Of a stretch of 55,451 nucleotides of DNA, positions 17,074 to 25,665 are shown in pieces. The notes under the pieces were generated by a model. It worked only from the letters and a program-made list of their open reading frames with translations, searched no databases and was not told the origin of the DNA. Made by a program: the position numbers and the translations under genes. Source of the DNA: an uncultured Alphaproteobacteria bacterium. Its GTDB lineage: Bacteria; Pseudomonadota; Alphaproteobacteria; Caulobacterales; Hyphomonadaceae. Position 1 is the first letter of the stretch. The number at the start of each line of letters is the position of its first letter. The stretch spans positions 1 to 55,451 of the forward strand of contig CAIKWZ010000071.1 of assembly GCA_903831255.1 (NCBI GenBank), given 5' to 3'.

Positions 17074-17841
17074 ATGATTGAGACGCTTGAGAAGATCCTT
17101 CTGTCGCAGGGACTTCTGGCCGCCTTCGTAATCGTCGGCGTGATCATGCTTGTCTCCGATGCTGTCTCGCGCACATTGACCCGCGGACGCATTCATCCCT
17201 CGGCGATCGCGATCGTTATCGGACTGTGTCTTGCCTATCTCGGGGGACGCGCATCCGGGGGCGAGAAGGGACTTGCGGACATCTCCTACTTTTCAGGCGT
17301 GGGCCTGCTCGGCGGCGCCATGCTGCGCGACTTCGCCATCGTGGCGACTGCCTTTGAGGTGGATATTCGCGAGGCGGGCCGTGCCGGTCTGGTCGGCGCC
17401 GCATCGATCCTCATCGGTGTTCTGGCGCCGTTCGTGCTTGGAGCGGGGGTTGCCCACGCGTTTGGGTATTCCGACGCCGTATCCATGACCACCATAGGGG
17501 CGGGCGCCGTCACCTATATTGTCGGACCTGTTACCGGCGCGGCCCTGGGCGCCAGTTCCGATGTCATGGCGCTCTCGATCGCCACCGGGGTTCTCAAGGC
17601 CGTTCTGGTGATGGTTGCGACCCCGGCTCTGGCGCCCCTGATTGGCCTCGACAACCCGCGATCCGCAATGATCTTCGGAGGGGTCATGGGGACCACCAGC
17701 GGGGTGACGGCCGGCCTTGCCGCCACGGACCCGAAGCTGGTTCCTTACGGGGCGCTGACCTCGACCTTTTATACGGGCGTGGGTTGTCTTCTGGGGCCCT
17801 CTGCGCTGTTTCTCGCCGTGCGCGCTGTTACAGGAGGCTGA
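17074..17841 (+). CDS. madM: malonate transporter subunit MadM
   Basis: The 255-residue large subunit of the MadLM malonate:sodium symporter, with about seven membrane segments separated by short loops. Typical stretches are LMVSDAVSRTLTRGRIHPSA-like residues after the first segment, SYFSGVGLLGGAMLRDFAIV and the glycine-rich MGTTSGVTAGLAATDP near the C terminus. Stop and ribosome-binding site overlap with the next gene, matB, which starts six bases later, so transport and activation of malonate are co-expressed. Confidence 0.93.
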   Translation: MIETLEKILLSQGLLAAFVIVGVIMLVSDAVSRTLTRGRIHPSAIAIVIGLCLAYLGGRASGGEKGLADISYFSGVGLLGGAMLRDFAIVATAFEVDIREAGRAGLVGAASILIGVLAPFVLGAGVAHAFGYSDAVSMTTIGAGAVTYIVGPVTGAALGASSDVMALSIATGVLKAVLVMVATPALAPLIGLDNPRSAMIFGGVMGTTSGVTAGLAATDPKLVPYGALTSTFYTGVGCLLGPSALFLAVRAVTGG

Positions 17842-17847
17842 GAACCG

Positions 17848-19251
17848 ATGTCAGGCAATCTCTATGAAAGTCTTGCCGGCGGTTTTCCGTCCGATCGTTC
17901 AAGGCCCTGTTTCCAGCTCTCTGACGGGCGGGTCGTCTCCTATGGCGAACTGGAGGACGGCGTCTCGCATGTCGCAGGTCGTCTCCGGGCCCGGGGCGTT
18001 CAACCCGGCGACCGGGTCGCCCTGAAGGCGGAGAAGTCGGTCGAAGCGGTGATGATCTATCTCGGCGTTCTGAAGGCCGGGGCGGTGTTTCTCCCGCTGA
18101 ACGTCGCCTACACCCGTTCGGAGACGGATTATTTCCTGAGCGACGCCGAACCCGCGATCGTCATTACGGATGCTGAGGGTTTTCTTGCCGAGGCTCGCGA
18201 GGCCTCGCGTCTCGATGCGTGCGTCAGCCGTTCCGGCGACGATCTCGCCTCGATCATCTACACCAGCGGCACGACGGGGCGCTCGAAGGGCGCCATGCTT
18301 CATCACGGGGCCCTGGCCGCCAATGCGAGAACGCTGACCAGGCTGTGGGCCTTCACACCTGATGACACGCTTCTGCACGCCCTGCCGATCTTTCATGTAC
18401 ACGGCCTGTTTGTCGCTCTTCACTGCGTTTTCCTGAGCGGCGCCTCGATGATCTGGTTGCCCAAATTCAACGACGACGAGGTGCTTGCGGGATTGTCCCG
18501 GTCAAGCGTCATGATGGGGGTCCCGACTTTTTATACGCGTCTGCTGGCCAGCCCTCGTTTCACACGCGAGGCCGCCAGCTCAGTGCGCCTGTTTATCTCG
18601 GGATCCGCCCCGCTGCTCTCTTCGACCTTTCTTGAGTTCGAACAGAGGACGGGCCAGAGGATCCTCGAGCGGTATGGGATGAGCGAGGCGGTGATCATCA
18701 CTTCGAACCCGCTCGAGGGCGATCGCACGCCTGGGTCGGTCGGATACGCCTTGCCCGGCGTTGAGGTTCGTATCGCTCAGGGCGCCGAAACCGGCGAGAT
18801 TGAAATCCGGGGCGAGAGCGTCTTTCGAGGGTATTGGCGGATGCCTGAAAAGACTGCCGAGGAGTTCACCTCCGATGGCTTCTTCCGGACAGGAGATGTC
18901 GGCCGGATTGATCCCGATGGGCGCGTCTGGATCTCCGGGCGGGCGAAGGATCTCATCATTTCGGGCGGCTATAACGTCTACCCCAAAGAGGTGGAGGGCG
19001 TTCTCGACGAACTTGACGGGATCTCTGAAAGCGCTGTCATCGGAGTTCCGCACCCCGATTTCGGGGAGGGTGTGGTCGCTGTGTGCACTGGATCTGGCGA
19101 TGAGGCCCGGCTCATCGCTGAATGCCGCCGGCAGCTGGCCGCCTACAAGGCTCCCAAGCGGATCATCTTCCTCGAGGATCTTCCCCGAAACGCCATGGGC
19201 AAGGTCCAGAAATCCCTACTGCGCCAGCGCTATGCGGATCTCTTCGTCTGA
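17848..19251 (+). CDS. matB: malonyl-CoA synthetase (MatB)
   Basis: A 467-residue AMP-forming acyl-CoA ligase that makes malonyl-CoA from malonate, ATP and CoA. The AMP-binding motif IIYTSGTTGRSKGAML is at about 136-151, followed by LPIFHVHGLFVALH, the adenine-site YGMSEA, the RTGDVG hinge motif and the C-terminal catalytic lysine in PRNAMGKVQK. The length is shorter than most ligases and close to other MatB proteins, and the madLM context supports malonate as substrate. No malonyl-CoA decarboxylase gene is adjacent, so the malonyl-CoA may feed fatty acid synthesis or a decarboxylase elsewhere. Confidence 0.92.
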   Translation: MSGNLYESLAGGFPSDRSRPCFQLSDGRVVSYGELEDGVSHVAGRLRARGVQPGDRVALKAEKSVEAVMIYLGVLKAGAVFLPLNVAYTRSETDYFLSDAEPAIVITDAEGFLAEAREASRLDACVSRSGDDLASIIYTSGTTGRSKGAMLHHGALAANARTLTRLWAFTPDDTLLHALPIFHVHGLFVALHCVFLSGASMIWLPKFNDDEVLAGLSRSSVMMGVPTFYTRLLASPRFTREAASSVRLFISGSAPLLSSTFLEFEQRTGQRILERYGMSEAVIITSNPLEGDRTPGSVGYALPGVEVRIAQGAETGEIEIRGESVFRGYWRMPEKTAEEFTSDGFFRTGDVGRIDPDGRVWISGRAKDLIISGGYNVYPKEVEGVLDELDGISESAVIGVPHPDFGEGVVAVCTGSGDEARLIAECRRQLAAYKAPKRIIFLEDLPRNAMGKVQKSLLRQRYADLFV

Positions 19252-19255
19252 CGGG

Positions 19256-19285
19256 CCCTGAATTCCGGAAAGACATGTTTCAGGG
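19256..19285. terminator. hairpin between convergent matB and mnmH
   Basis: CCCTGAA, 16-base loop, TTCAGGG in the 44-base gap between two converging genes. Stem is perfect but only 7 bp and lacks a U-tract; a bidirectional terminator is plausible. Confidence 0.35.
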
Positions 19286-19295
19286 ATCACAGTCG

Positions 19296-20357
19296 TCAGA
19301 ACCGGGACAGTCGCTCCGCGATCTCTCCGGCCGCTCGGATCTGATCTTCCGGATTGATGGCGTTCATCTCAACGACGCCAAGCACCGGTCTTGCGCGAAC
19401 CTTGCGCGAGCGTTCGTAGGCCGGGTCGTAATAGTGCTCGATGACCGTGCGCGCGAGGCCCTCGAAGTCGTTCTGCTCGGCCAGACCCGTCAACTCTTCG
19501 AGCCGACGTCTCCCCGGGTAGACGGGGAGGCGAGAAAGCGCCCGGTCAAGCGCCGCCCGGCTTGAGACGATGTCGGCATAAGCGTTCACAAGGTAGTTCG
19601 CCCTCTGCTCCGGCGCCGCGACGAGCTCTATGCAGGGCGCGTCGGCCATGGCCTTCCAGAGGGCCGGAGGAATAACCCGGGCTCCGATCTTGCTTGATTC
19701 CGCCTCAAGGACGACGGGTCGAGAGGGATCGAGCGCTTCGATCTGCGCCAGGAGTCGGCTCTCGAACAGTTTCTGGCCTGGCTGTCCCTGACCTTCAAAG
19801 CCTCCGAACAGCGACCCGCGATGCCCGGCCAGAGCCTCAAGGTCGAGAGATTGAACCCCAAGGGCGGAGAGCCGGCTCAGCATCTCGGTCTTTGCGCAGC
19901 CCGTTCCTCCATCGAGCAGGCAGAACCTGTGCGGAAGATGATCCGTGTAGAGGCGCGTCTGCACTCTCCGGCGGTAGGTCCTGTAGCCGCCTTCGAGGAC
20001 AGTCGTTCTCCATCCGATCTGAGCCAGAATAATCGCCATCGAGGCTGATCGCTGACCGCCCCGCCAGCAATAGACCAGAGGTCTGAAGTCCGCCGGGCGA
20101 TCGGACAGGGCGTTTTCCAGATGATCTGAAATGTTGCGGGCGACGAGTGCGGCGCCGATGCGGCGCGCCCTGAACCGGGATTCGCGGACATAAATCGTAC
20201 CGACACGAGCGCGTTCGTCATCATCGAGTACGGGAAGATTGATCGCGTTCGGGAGATGGTCTTCAGCGAATTCTCCCGGACTTCGTACGTCGATAACGCC
20301 GTCGAATGAGGCGAGGGTCGCGGGGTCTGCGGACGATATGTAAGCCGGATTGGTCAT
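19296..20357 (-). CDS. mnmH: tRNA 2-selenouridine synthase
   Basis: 353 residues. The enzyme (SelU/YbbB) replaces sulfur by selenium at the wobble 2-thiouridine of tRNA-Lys, -Glu and -Gln, by geranylation and then selenation. An N-terminal rhodanese domain carries CWRGGQRS with the catalytic cysteine at residue 97, the same number as in E. coli. A P-loop domain follows with DGGTGCAKTE near residue 150. It is divergently transcribed from selD, which supplies the selenophosphate, so the pair is a complete selenouridine module. Confidence 0.93.
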   Translation of the reverse strand: MTNPAYISSADPATLASFDGVIDVRSPGEFAEDHLPNAINLPVLDDDERARVGTIYVRESRFRARRIGAALVARNISDHLENALSDRPADFRPLVYCWRGGQRSASMAIILAQIGWRTTVLEGGYRTYRRRVQTRLYTDHLPHRFCLLDGGTGCAKTEMLSRLSALGVQSLDLEALAGHRGSLFGGFEGQGQPGQKLFESRLLAQIEALDPSRPVVLEAESSKIGARVIPPALWKAMADAPCIELVAAPEQRANYLVNAYADIVSSRAALDRALSRLPVYPGRRRLEELTGLAEQNDFEGLARTVIEHYYDPAYERSRKVRARPVLGVVEMNAINPEDQIRAAGEIAERLSRF

Positions 20358-20545
20358 GACAGACCTGCTTTAGTTCGCTTTGGGCGGATTGGGAAAGGGG
20401 AGGCTCCGCTGGCGACCCTGTTCTATCGGTTCCCGGTCCCCTGTCGGTTCGGCGTCGCGAGGCGCGCGCCGCTCCGGCGCATTTCGCCTTTCCCAGCGCC
20501 TCCTCCGTGCCTAATAGGTGGGGTCAAGGCCGTCCGGGAGTTTCC

Positions 20546-21595
20546 ATGTCGTCTTCTCCACGTCTGACATCTCTCGCGCATGGCGGGGGATGCGGGTGCA
20601 AGCTCTCCCCCGAGGTACTGCGCGATATTCTCTCCCGCATGCCGGCCGCAGGCGCCTTCCCTCAGCTTCTCGTCGGCACGGAAACCTCTGACGATGCCGC
20701 AGTCTGGCGGCTTAACGACAGCCAGGCCCTTGTGGCGACCACCGACTTTTTCACGCCGGTCGTCGATGATCCCTTTGATTTCGGGCGCATCGCTGCGACC
20801 AACGCGCTTTCGGATATCTATGCAATGGGTGCGAGCCCGATCTTCGCACTCGCAATTGTCGGCATGCCTGTCTCCGTGATGCCGGTTGAAATGATTCAGG
20901 CGATCCTCGCCGGCGGCGCCAGTGTCTGCGCCGCTGCGGGAATTCCCATAGCGGGCGGCCATTCGATCGACAGCGCTGAACCCATTTACGGTCTGGTCGC
21001 CCTTGGCCTCGTCCATCCTGATCGTCTTCTGAAGAACAGCGGCGCCCGGGCCGGCGATCGCCTGATCCTCACCAAGGCGCTTGGCGTCGGCGTTTACAGC
21101 GCTGCGTTGAAACAGGATCGCCTGAGCGAGGAAGGCTACGCCGCTCTCATCGCCTCCACGACGCGTCTTAATGCCGTCGGCGCGCGTCTGAGCGATATCA
21201 CGGGCGTTCATGCCGTCACCGACGTCACGGGGTTCGGTCTCCTTGGACATACGCTTGAAATGGCGCGCGGCGCAGGCCTGAGCGCTGAAATCTGGGCCGA
21301 CCAGGCGCCGCTCCATCCGGGCGTCGAGGCTTTGGCCCGCGCTGGGGTTCGGACCGGCGCCGCGGTTCGTAACTGGGCGAGCTATGGGGCGGATGTCGAT
21401 CTTCCCGCCGAAATGGACCTCTGGCGGCGCGATATCCTCTGCGATCCCCAGACCAGCGGTGGGCTTCTCATTTCGGCGGCGCCCGAAGCTGAGGAGCATA
21501 TCCTGTCCCTCACCCGAAGCGCGGGTTTTGAGGCGACATGCATTGTCGGGCGAATGGAGGCCGGGGCGGCGAGAGTTCGTGTGACAGCGAGGTAA
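20546..21595 (+). CDS. selD: selenide, water dikinase (selenophosphate synthetase)
   Basis: 349 residues. Makes selenophosphate from selenide and ATP. The N-terminal loop has HGGGCGCK with cysteines at residues 16 and 18, the catalytic position that is Cys or Sec in the family; here it is encoded as cysteine, so translation does not need Sec insertion. The glycine-rich and aspartate segments DDAAVW and TTDFFTPVVDDPFDFG follow, and VTDVTGFGLLGH lies near residue 230. ATG 20546 has GGGAG six bases upstream; the frame opens further to a GTG at 20507. Divergent from mnmH with a 188-bp shared promoter region. Confidence 0.93.
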   Translation: MSSSPRLTSLAHGGGCGCKLSPEVLRDILSRMPAAGAFPQLLVGTETSDDAAVWRLNDSQALVATTDFFTPVVDDPFDFGRIAATNALSDIYAMGASPIFALAIVGMPVSVMPVEMIQAILAGGASVCAAAGIPIAGGHSIDSAEPIYGLVALGLVHPDRLLKNSGARAGDRLILTKALGVGVYSAALKQDRLSEEGYAALIASTTRLNAVGARLSDITGVHAVTDVTGFGLLGHTLEMARGAGLSAEIWADQAPLHPGVEALARAGVRTGAAVRNWASYGADVDLPAEMDLWRRDILCDPQTSGGLLISAAPEAEEHILSLTRSAGFEATCIVGRMEAGAARVRVTAR

Positions 21596-21630
21596 GGCGT
21601 CGATCCGGAGGGATCTGGCTGACCGGCTGT

Positions 21631-22629
21631 TCAGATCCCGAAGATGCCGGCCGTACGGTCGATGAACCAGAAGCAGGCGAAAGCGCCGATGATGTAGACC
21701 GGCGCCGCCTCAACCCATTTGGGAACCTCGCGTCCGAACCGTCGCCAGAGGCCGACGAGAACCAGCACGGCGGCGATGAACATGAGCTGTCCGGCTTCGA
21801 CCCCGACGTTGAAGAACAGCAGCGCCAGGGGCGTGTCTTCTTCCGGGAGCCCGATCTCGCGAAGGGCGCCGGCGAACCCGAAACCGTGCAGGAGGCCGAA
21901 GCTGAATGAGGCAAGCCACGGCCACCTCTGAGTAAGCCCCGCGCGCCCGTCTCTGGCCCGGAGAACCTCGGCGGCGACAAAGGCGATCGACAGGGCGATG
22001 GTTGCTTCAACCGGTGCGGAGGGGAGACGAACCCAGCCAAAAGTCGTCCCGGCGAGGGTCAGACTGTGTGCGATGGTGAAGGTTGTGATCGCGCCTGTCA
22101 GGCGTCTGAGGTCGCCCACGAGCATCAGAAGCGTGAGCACGAAGAGAAGATGGTCGATACCCGAAAGGATATGCTCGACCCCGAGCGTGAAATAGCTGAC
22201 CGCAACCTCAGTCCAGGGCTGGCGCTCCGGAATGACGCCTTGAGGCGCTTCTGGCGTCAGTCGGAGGGTCTTAGGCTTGCCCGTTACGGGTTCGAAGCGG
22301 ACCAGGGCGTCCGTCAGCGTGGCGTCGAGATTGGCGACCCCGATGGTCTTCCCCGTGAGGCCGCCAGGACAGCTCTCGCGCCATCGGGCGAGGACCGAGC
22401 CTCCGACGAGAAGCGTGTTGGGTTCCGTTACCGTGACGCAGGCTTCCGGAAACATGACGTCGAGGTCGAGGCGCATCGCGCCGATCGCCGGCGTCTTCCA
22501 GAGAATGTCGTACTCGCCCGCTTCGATCTCACGGATCTCGAGATAGGCCGGACGGACTTCGTGGGCCTGGGCGGCGCCTGTTCCGAACAGGCTCGCGGCA
22601 AGCATCATCAGGAGAGCGAGCGCGCGCAT
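21631..22629 (-). CDS. HupE/UreJ-like membrane protein
   Basis: About 332 residues. A cleavable signal peptide ends near AQAHEV, then a periplasmic domain of some 130 residues, then a hydrophobic C-terminal domain with six membrane segments. The motif LGVEHILSGIDHLLFVLTLL marks the HupE/UreJ_2 family, some members of which are nickel or cobalt permeases; the histidine- and aspartate-containing signature is kept. The start is either ATG 22629 (TGATG overlap with the PpiC gene) or a GTG one codon earlier. Third gene of the DUF3604 operon. The transported or bound substrate is unknown. Confidence 0.82.
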   Translation of the reverse strand: MRALALLMMLAASLFGTGAAQAHEVRPAYLEIREIEAGEYDILWKTPAIGAMRLDLDVMFPEACVTVTEPNTLLVGGSVLARWRESCPGGLTGKTIGVANLDATLTDALVRFEPVTGKPKTLRLTPEAPQGVIPERQPWTEVAVSYFTLGVEHILSGIDHLLFVLTLLMLVGDLRRLTGAITTFTIAHSLTLAGTTFGWVRLPSAPVEATIALSIAFVAAEVLRARDGRAGLTQRWPWLASFSFGLLHGFGFAGALREIGLPEEDTPLALLFFNVGVEAGQLMFIAAVLVLVGLWRRFGREVPKWVEAAPVYIIGAFACFWFIDRTAGIFGI

Positions 22630-23534
22630 CACCGGCTGGTCTGATCCGGGGAAGGCGTGAAGCCTTCAGGCCAGTCGACGGAGACCTTGTAGCGGTCCCT
22701 CACGCGGTTCTGATAGGCCTCTCTCTGGTCGCTTCGGCGGGTGTCGATCCAGTCGGTGCGAACCTGATCGCGAATATCCGCCAGCGGCGGCAGCCGGGCG
22801 TTCTCTCTTGCGATTATCCGGACGACGTGAAGGCCGAAGGCCGATTCGACCGGGCCAATCCAGCCGTCTCCGCGTTCCGCGAACAGTCGGTTCGCAAATG
22901 GACGCCCAAAGAGGGTGGCGACCCCGTCTAGGCTGGTCGGCGGCAGGGCCTGCGGAAGCAGGGATGGATCGGTGACCTGTTTAGGGTCGCCTCCCGCAAC
23001 GAGTTTCGCCAGCATGTCGGCCGCATCCGGCGCCATCGAAGCGCCGCGCCTGTCGCGACTGGCGAGGGCATGCTCGAAGGCGATCCTGTCGCTCAGGCTG
23101 AAGCGATCCGGATTGGCCTTCAGCCACTCTTCGAGTTCGGCTTCGGTCGGCTCCGAGATCGCCTCCATGTCTTCGGCCAGATATTCAAGCTTCTGCCTCA
23201 TCCGGCGCCGGACCACGGTGTCATCGGCGTCGAGGCCGAGAGCTATGGCCTCCTGATAGGCGATTTCCTCATCGATGAAATCCGCCACAAGGCCCTCGAG
23301 TTCGGGAGGGGTGGGCGGCCGGCCGGCGATCAGCTTGTAGCCTTCCGCAATCTGATTGATGCGTCCCTCCGAGACGACCACCACGCCGGAGCCCCGGAAC
23401 TCCTCGTCTCCATGCAGAGCGAGGTGTCCGGCAAAGATCGCCGCACCGATCAGAAGAAAGTGCGTCAGGGGCTCCGACAGGATCGCAGCGAAGATCGATC
23501 TTCGCTGCGGCTCCGGTTTGGTCTCGTCGGTCAT
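22629..23534 (-). CDS. membrane-anchored PpiC-type peptidyl-prolyl isomerase
   Basis: 301 residues with one uncleaved N-terminal membrane anchor (about 22-40) and a periplasmic part. The first half resembles the SurA/PpiD chaperone arm (GLVADFIDEEIAYQEAIALG), the second the parvulin fold ending GPVESAFGLHVVRII. It would help fold an exported protein; the genes on both sides encode an exported lipoprotein and a membrane protein with a periplasmic domain, the obvious clients. Overlaps both neighbours by 4 bases or less, so the three genes are translationally coupled. Confidence 0.85.
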   Translation of the reverse strand: MTDETKPEPQRRSIFAAILSEPLTHFLLIGAAIFAGHLALHGDEEFRGSGVVVVSEGRINQIAEGYKLIAGRPPTPPELEGLVADFIDEEIAYQEAIALGLDADDTVVRRRMRQKLEYLAEDMEAISEPTEAELEEWLKANPDRFSLSDRIAFEHALASRDRRGASMAPDAADMLAKLVAGGDPKQVTDPSLLPQALPPTSLDGVATLFGRPFANRLFAERGDGWIGPVESAFGLHVVRIIARENARLPPLADIRDQVRTDWIDTRRSDQREAYQNRVRDRYKVSVDWPEGFTPSPDQTSR

Positions 23535-25480
23535 TTGGTTCCCGTTGGGACGTACCAGATCGGCGAGGTGTAGGCGCGTTCCTGGACTGTCTTCTGGAGG
23601 GTGGGATTGGGTTCGATCCCTGCACGGAGCGCGTCCCAGGTTGACCAGCGGCAGGTCGGGTTCTCAAGCACGCGAACGTAGTAGACTGCTCTCTGGTCCG
23701 CCTTGAACTCGGGATCTTTCCAGGAGGTCACCATGTCGCTGTCGCCCTTGTCCTGCGAGAAGGCGCAGGTCTTGAGATCGACGGTGGCTCCATTGTCGGC
23801 GCAGCGGTTGGTCTTGGGGTCCGGAGCTCCGCCATCGGAACAGGCGATGTCGAACACCTTTTCCTCCGACTTGCCTGAGGCGTCGGTCCAGATCTTCACC
23901 ATCTGAAGACGCTGAAGCGGGGCGCTGTTCGGGTCCCTCATCGCTGCGACGAGGAAATCGGGCGAGGCGGATCCCTGTCCCGCCAGATCTCCGCCCATCG
24001 CCGTCGCTTTCGCGTAGGCCGTCTTGACCCCGTCCTCGTTGGCGAGGCTCGCTCCGCCCAGGTCATAGCCGGCGAACATCCTCACCCGGATGCGCGGACC
24101 GGTCGTGCCGAAGGTCTCCTTGCGACGGAAGGCTGCGTAAATCGACTCGCGCGTGTTCTCTTCCGCCCACACCCCGGTGAGACCCGATGCGCCCCAGGTT
24201 GAGTAACGAGCCACATTGGGCGGCGGCTCGTAGCCCTGCCAGGAGGTCGCCCCGCCCCCGGGGACGGATCCCCTGCGGTCGGGCGTCCCGTCATTGACCC
24301 CAACCTTCGAGAAGTAATTGCTTTCTGTGTAGGCGCCAGCTGCGTTGTGGGTGTCGCTCGAGCCGATCAGACCCATTTTATAGGGGTTGAACCCGGACTT
24401 GGTCGCCATCTCGAGGCCGGCCCGCAAGGCCCCGCGGACATAGCCGCCGTCGAACTTGGTGAGCCTTTCAGCGCGGCCGATATACCACTCCATGATCTCG
24501 AAGCCGGCGAACTCATCGTTCGGCGAGAGCAGAGGATGGGTTTCTGAGGTTCCTTTCACCTGAGTGATTTCAGCGAGAGGTTCGTTTCGGGTGCGAAGGT
24601 CCGCGTAGGCTGCGTCGATCGGGGCGCCGTCCCACTTGGTTCGTTCGAACATGGTGCCGTTCGAGCCGTTCGAGTTGTGAGGAATGGCGAGGGCTTCGAT
24701 ACCTTTCGCTCTAAGTCCGTCCATCCAGGTCCAGAGATCCTCCGGATTCTGGGAATCGAGCGCCGAGTAGGGAAGTTCGGGCACGTCAGATCCGCTGAAG
24801 ATCACGTTGCGATGGAGATTGCGCCCGTCCGGGGCGGAGGTGAACTCGTATCCTACGAAGGTCGTGAACTTGCCGGGTTCATTATGCTTGGCTGCGGCGG
24901 CCTGAATCTCAGCCCAGGCCGATCTGTCCGGGGTGTAGTCCGAAAACTCCGCCATCCGCTCACCCTGCCGAAGGGCCGTGCTGAACCGCGTGAAGGCCTG
25001 GTTCACCTTCGTCAGATCGTCAGAGAAGAGTTCTCCTGCATACGGAACCTTGCTTTCAGGCGAGCCGGGCGTGTTGATCGCCGGAAGAACGCCGATGTAT
25101 TCCGCGTGATCGGTCACCGCCATGAAGTCCAGAGGCTCGTCGTTCAGGCGAAGATCAAATCCCAGAGCATGCTTGATCATCTCACCCTTGGCGTACCTGT
25201 AGGCATCGTCGGGCGTCGCGCGAACATTGAAGATGTAGGCGTCGAACGAGTTGCGGGTGTGAACGTGAAGGTCGCCGAAATAGGCGTTCTTGAGGGGATT
25301 GGGCGCTGGCCGGGCCGCCGCAGCGCCTTCGGCAGGGTCGGTTGCCGGCGGCGCCTCTCCGCATCCGGTCACGAGAAGAAGCGCGCCAAGCGACACGCCG
25401 AGCGCCAGGGCTCCCAGGCGGGAAGACGGCTTTCGCATCTCATTGGTCTTCAGGGGCGCGGTCTGGCGATCGTTGGACAT
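23531..25480 (-). CDS. DUF3604 lipoprotein, PHP-like metal-dependent hydrolase family
   Basis: About 649 residues from ATG 25480; the frame also opens at ATG 25501 and at ATG 25438. A lipoprotein signal ends in LVTGC, so the mature protein is lipid-anchored by Cys40. The body is a DUF3604 protein: GDLHVHTRNSFDA (69-81) and MAVTDHAEYIG (about 121-131) are the first metal motifs of PHP-type phosphoesterases, which suggests a metal-dependent hydrolase, but the true reaction is unknown. It heads the operon with the PpiC foldase and the HupE-like protein. A perfect palindrome (25581-25599) lies about 100 bases upstream. Confidence 0.85.
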   Translation of the reverse strand: MSNDRQTAPLKTNEMRKPSSRLGALALGVSLGALLLVTGCGEAPPATDPAEGAAAARPAPNPLKNAYFGDLHVHTRNSFDAYIFNVRATPDDAYRYAKGEMIKHALGFDLRLNDEPLDFMAVTDHAEYIGVLPAINTPGSPESKVPYAGELFSDDLTKVNQAFTRFSTALRQGERMAEFSDYTPDRSAWAEIQAAAAKHNEPGKFTTFVGYEFTSAPDGRNLHRNVIFSGSDVPELPYSALDSQNPEDLWTWMDGLRAKGIEALAIPHNSNGSNGTMFERTKWDGAPIDAAYADLRTRNEPLAEITQVKGTSETHPLLSPNDEFAGFEIMEWYIGRAERLTKFDGGYVRGALRAGLEMATKSGFNPYKMGLIGSSDTHNAAGAYTESNYFSKVGVNDGTPDRRGSVPGGGATSWQGYEPPPNVARYSTWGASGLTGVWAEENTRESIYAAFRRKETFGTTGPRIRVRMFAGYDLGGASLANEDGVKTAYAKATAMGGDLAGQGSASPDFLVAAMRDPNSAPLQRLQMVKIWTDASGKSEEKVFDIACSDGGAPDPKTNRCADNGATVDLKTCAFSQDKGDSDMVTSWKDPEFKADQRAVYYVRVLENPTCRWSTWDALRAGIEPNPTLQKTVQERAYTSPIWYVPTGTK

Positions 25481-25580
25481 GGGTGGTCTGTCTCCCCTCA
25501 TTCAGGTTCTGAACGCGACGCGGATCAGGCGTTTGCGTTTCTGTTTTCGTCCGCCCGTCCCTGCGAGCGGATACATTCCT

Positions 25581-25599
25581 AGTAATCTGGACGATTACT
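25581..25599. promoter_or_regulatory. perfect AGTAATC-N5-GATTACT palindrome, operator candidate
   Basis: A 7-bp perfect inverted repeat with a 5-base centre, in the intergenic region upstream of the DUF3604 operon and downstream of the end of the next minus-strand gene. It is AT-rich in a GC-rich setting and too weak for a terminator, which fits a dimeric repressor or activator site. No regulator gene is adjacent. Confidence 0.4.
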
Positions 25600-25665
25600 G
25601 CCCTCTCGTCCAGACGCCCTATCCTCCGGGGCGGAGCCTCGCGTCCCCATCTTCCTTCTGGGCCC

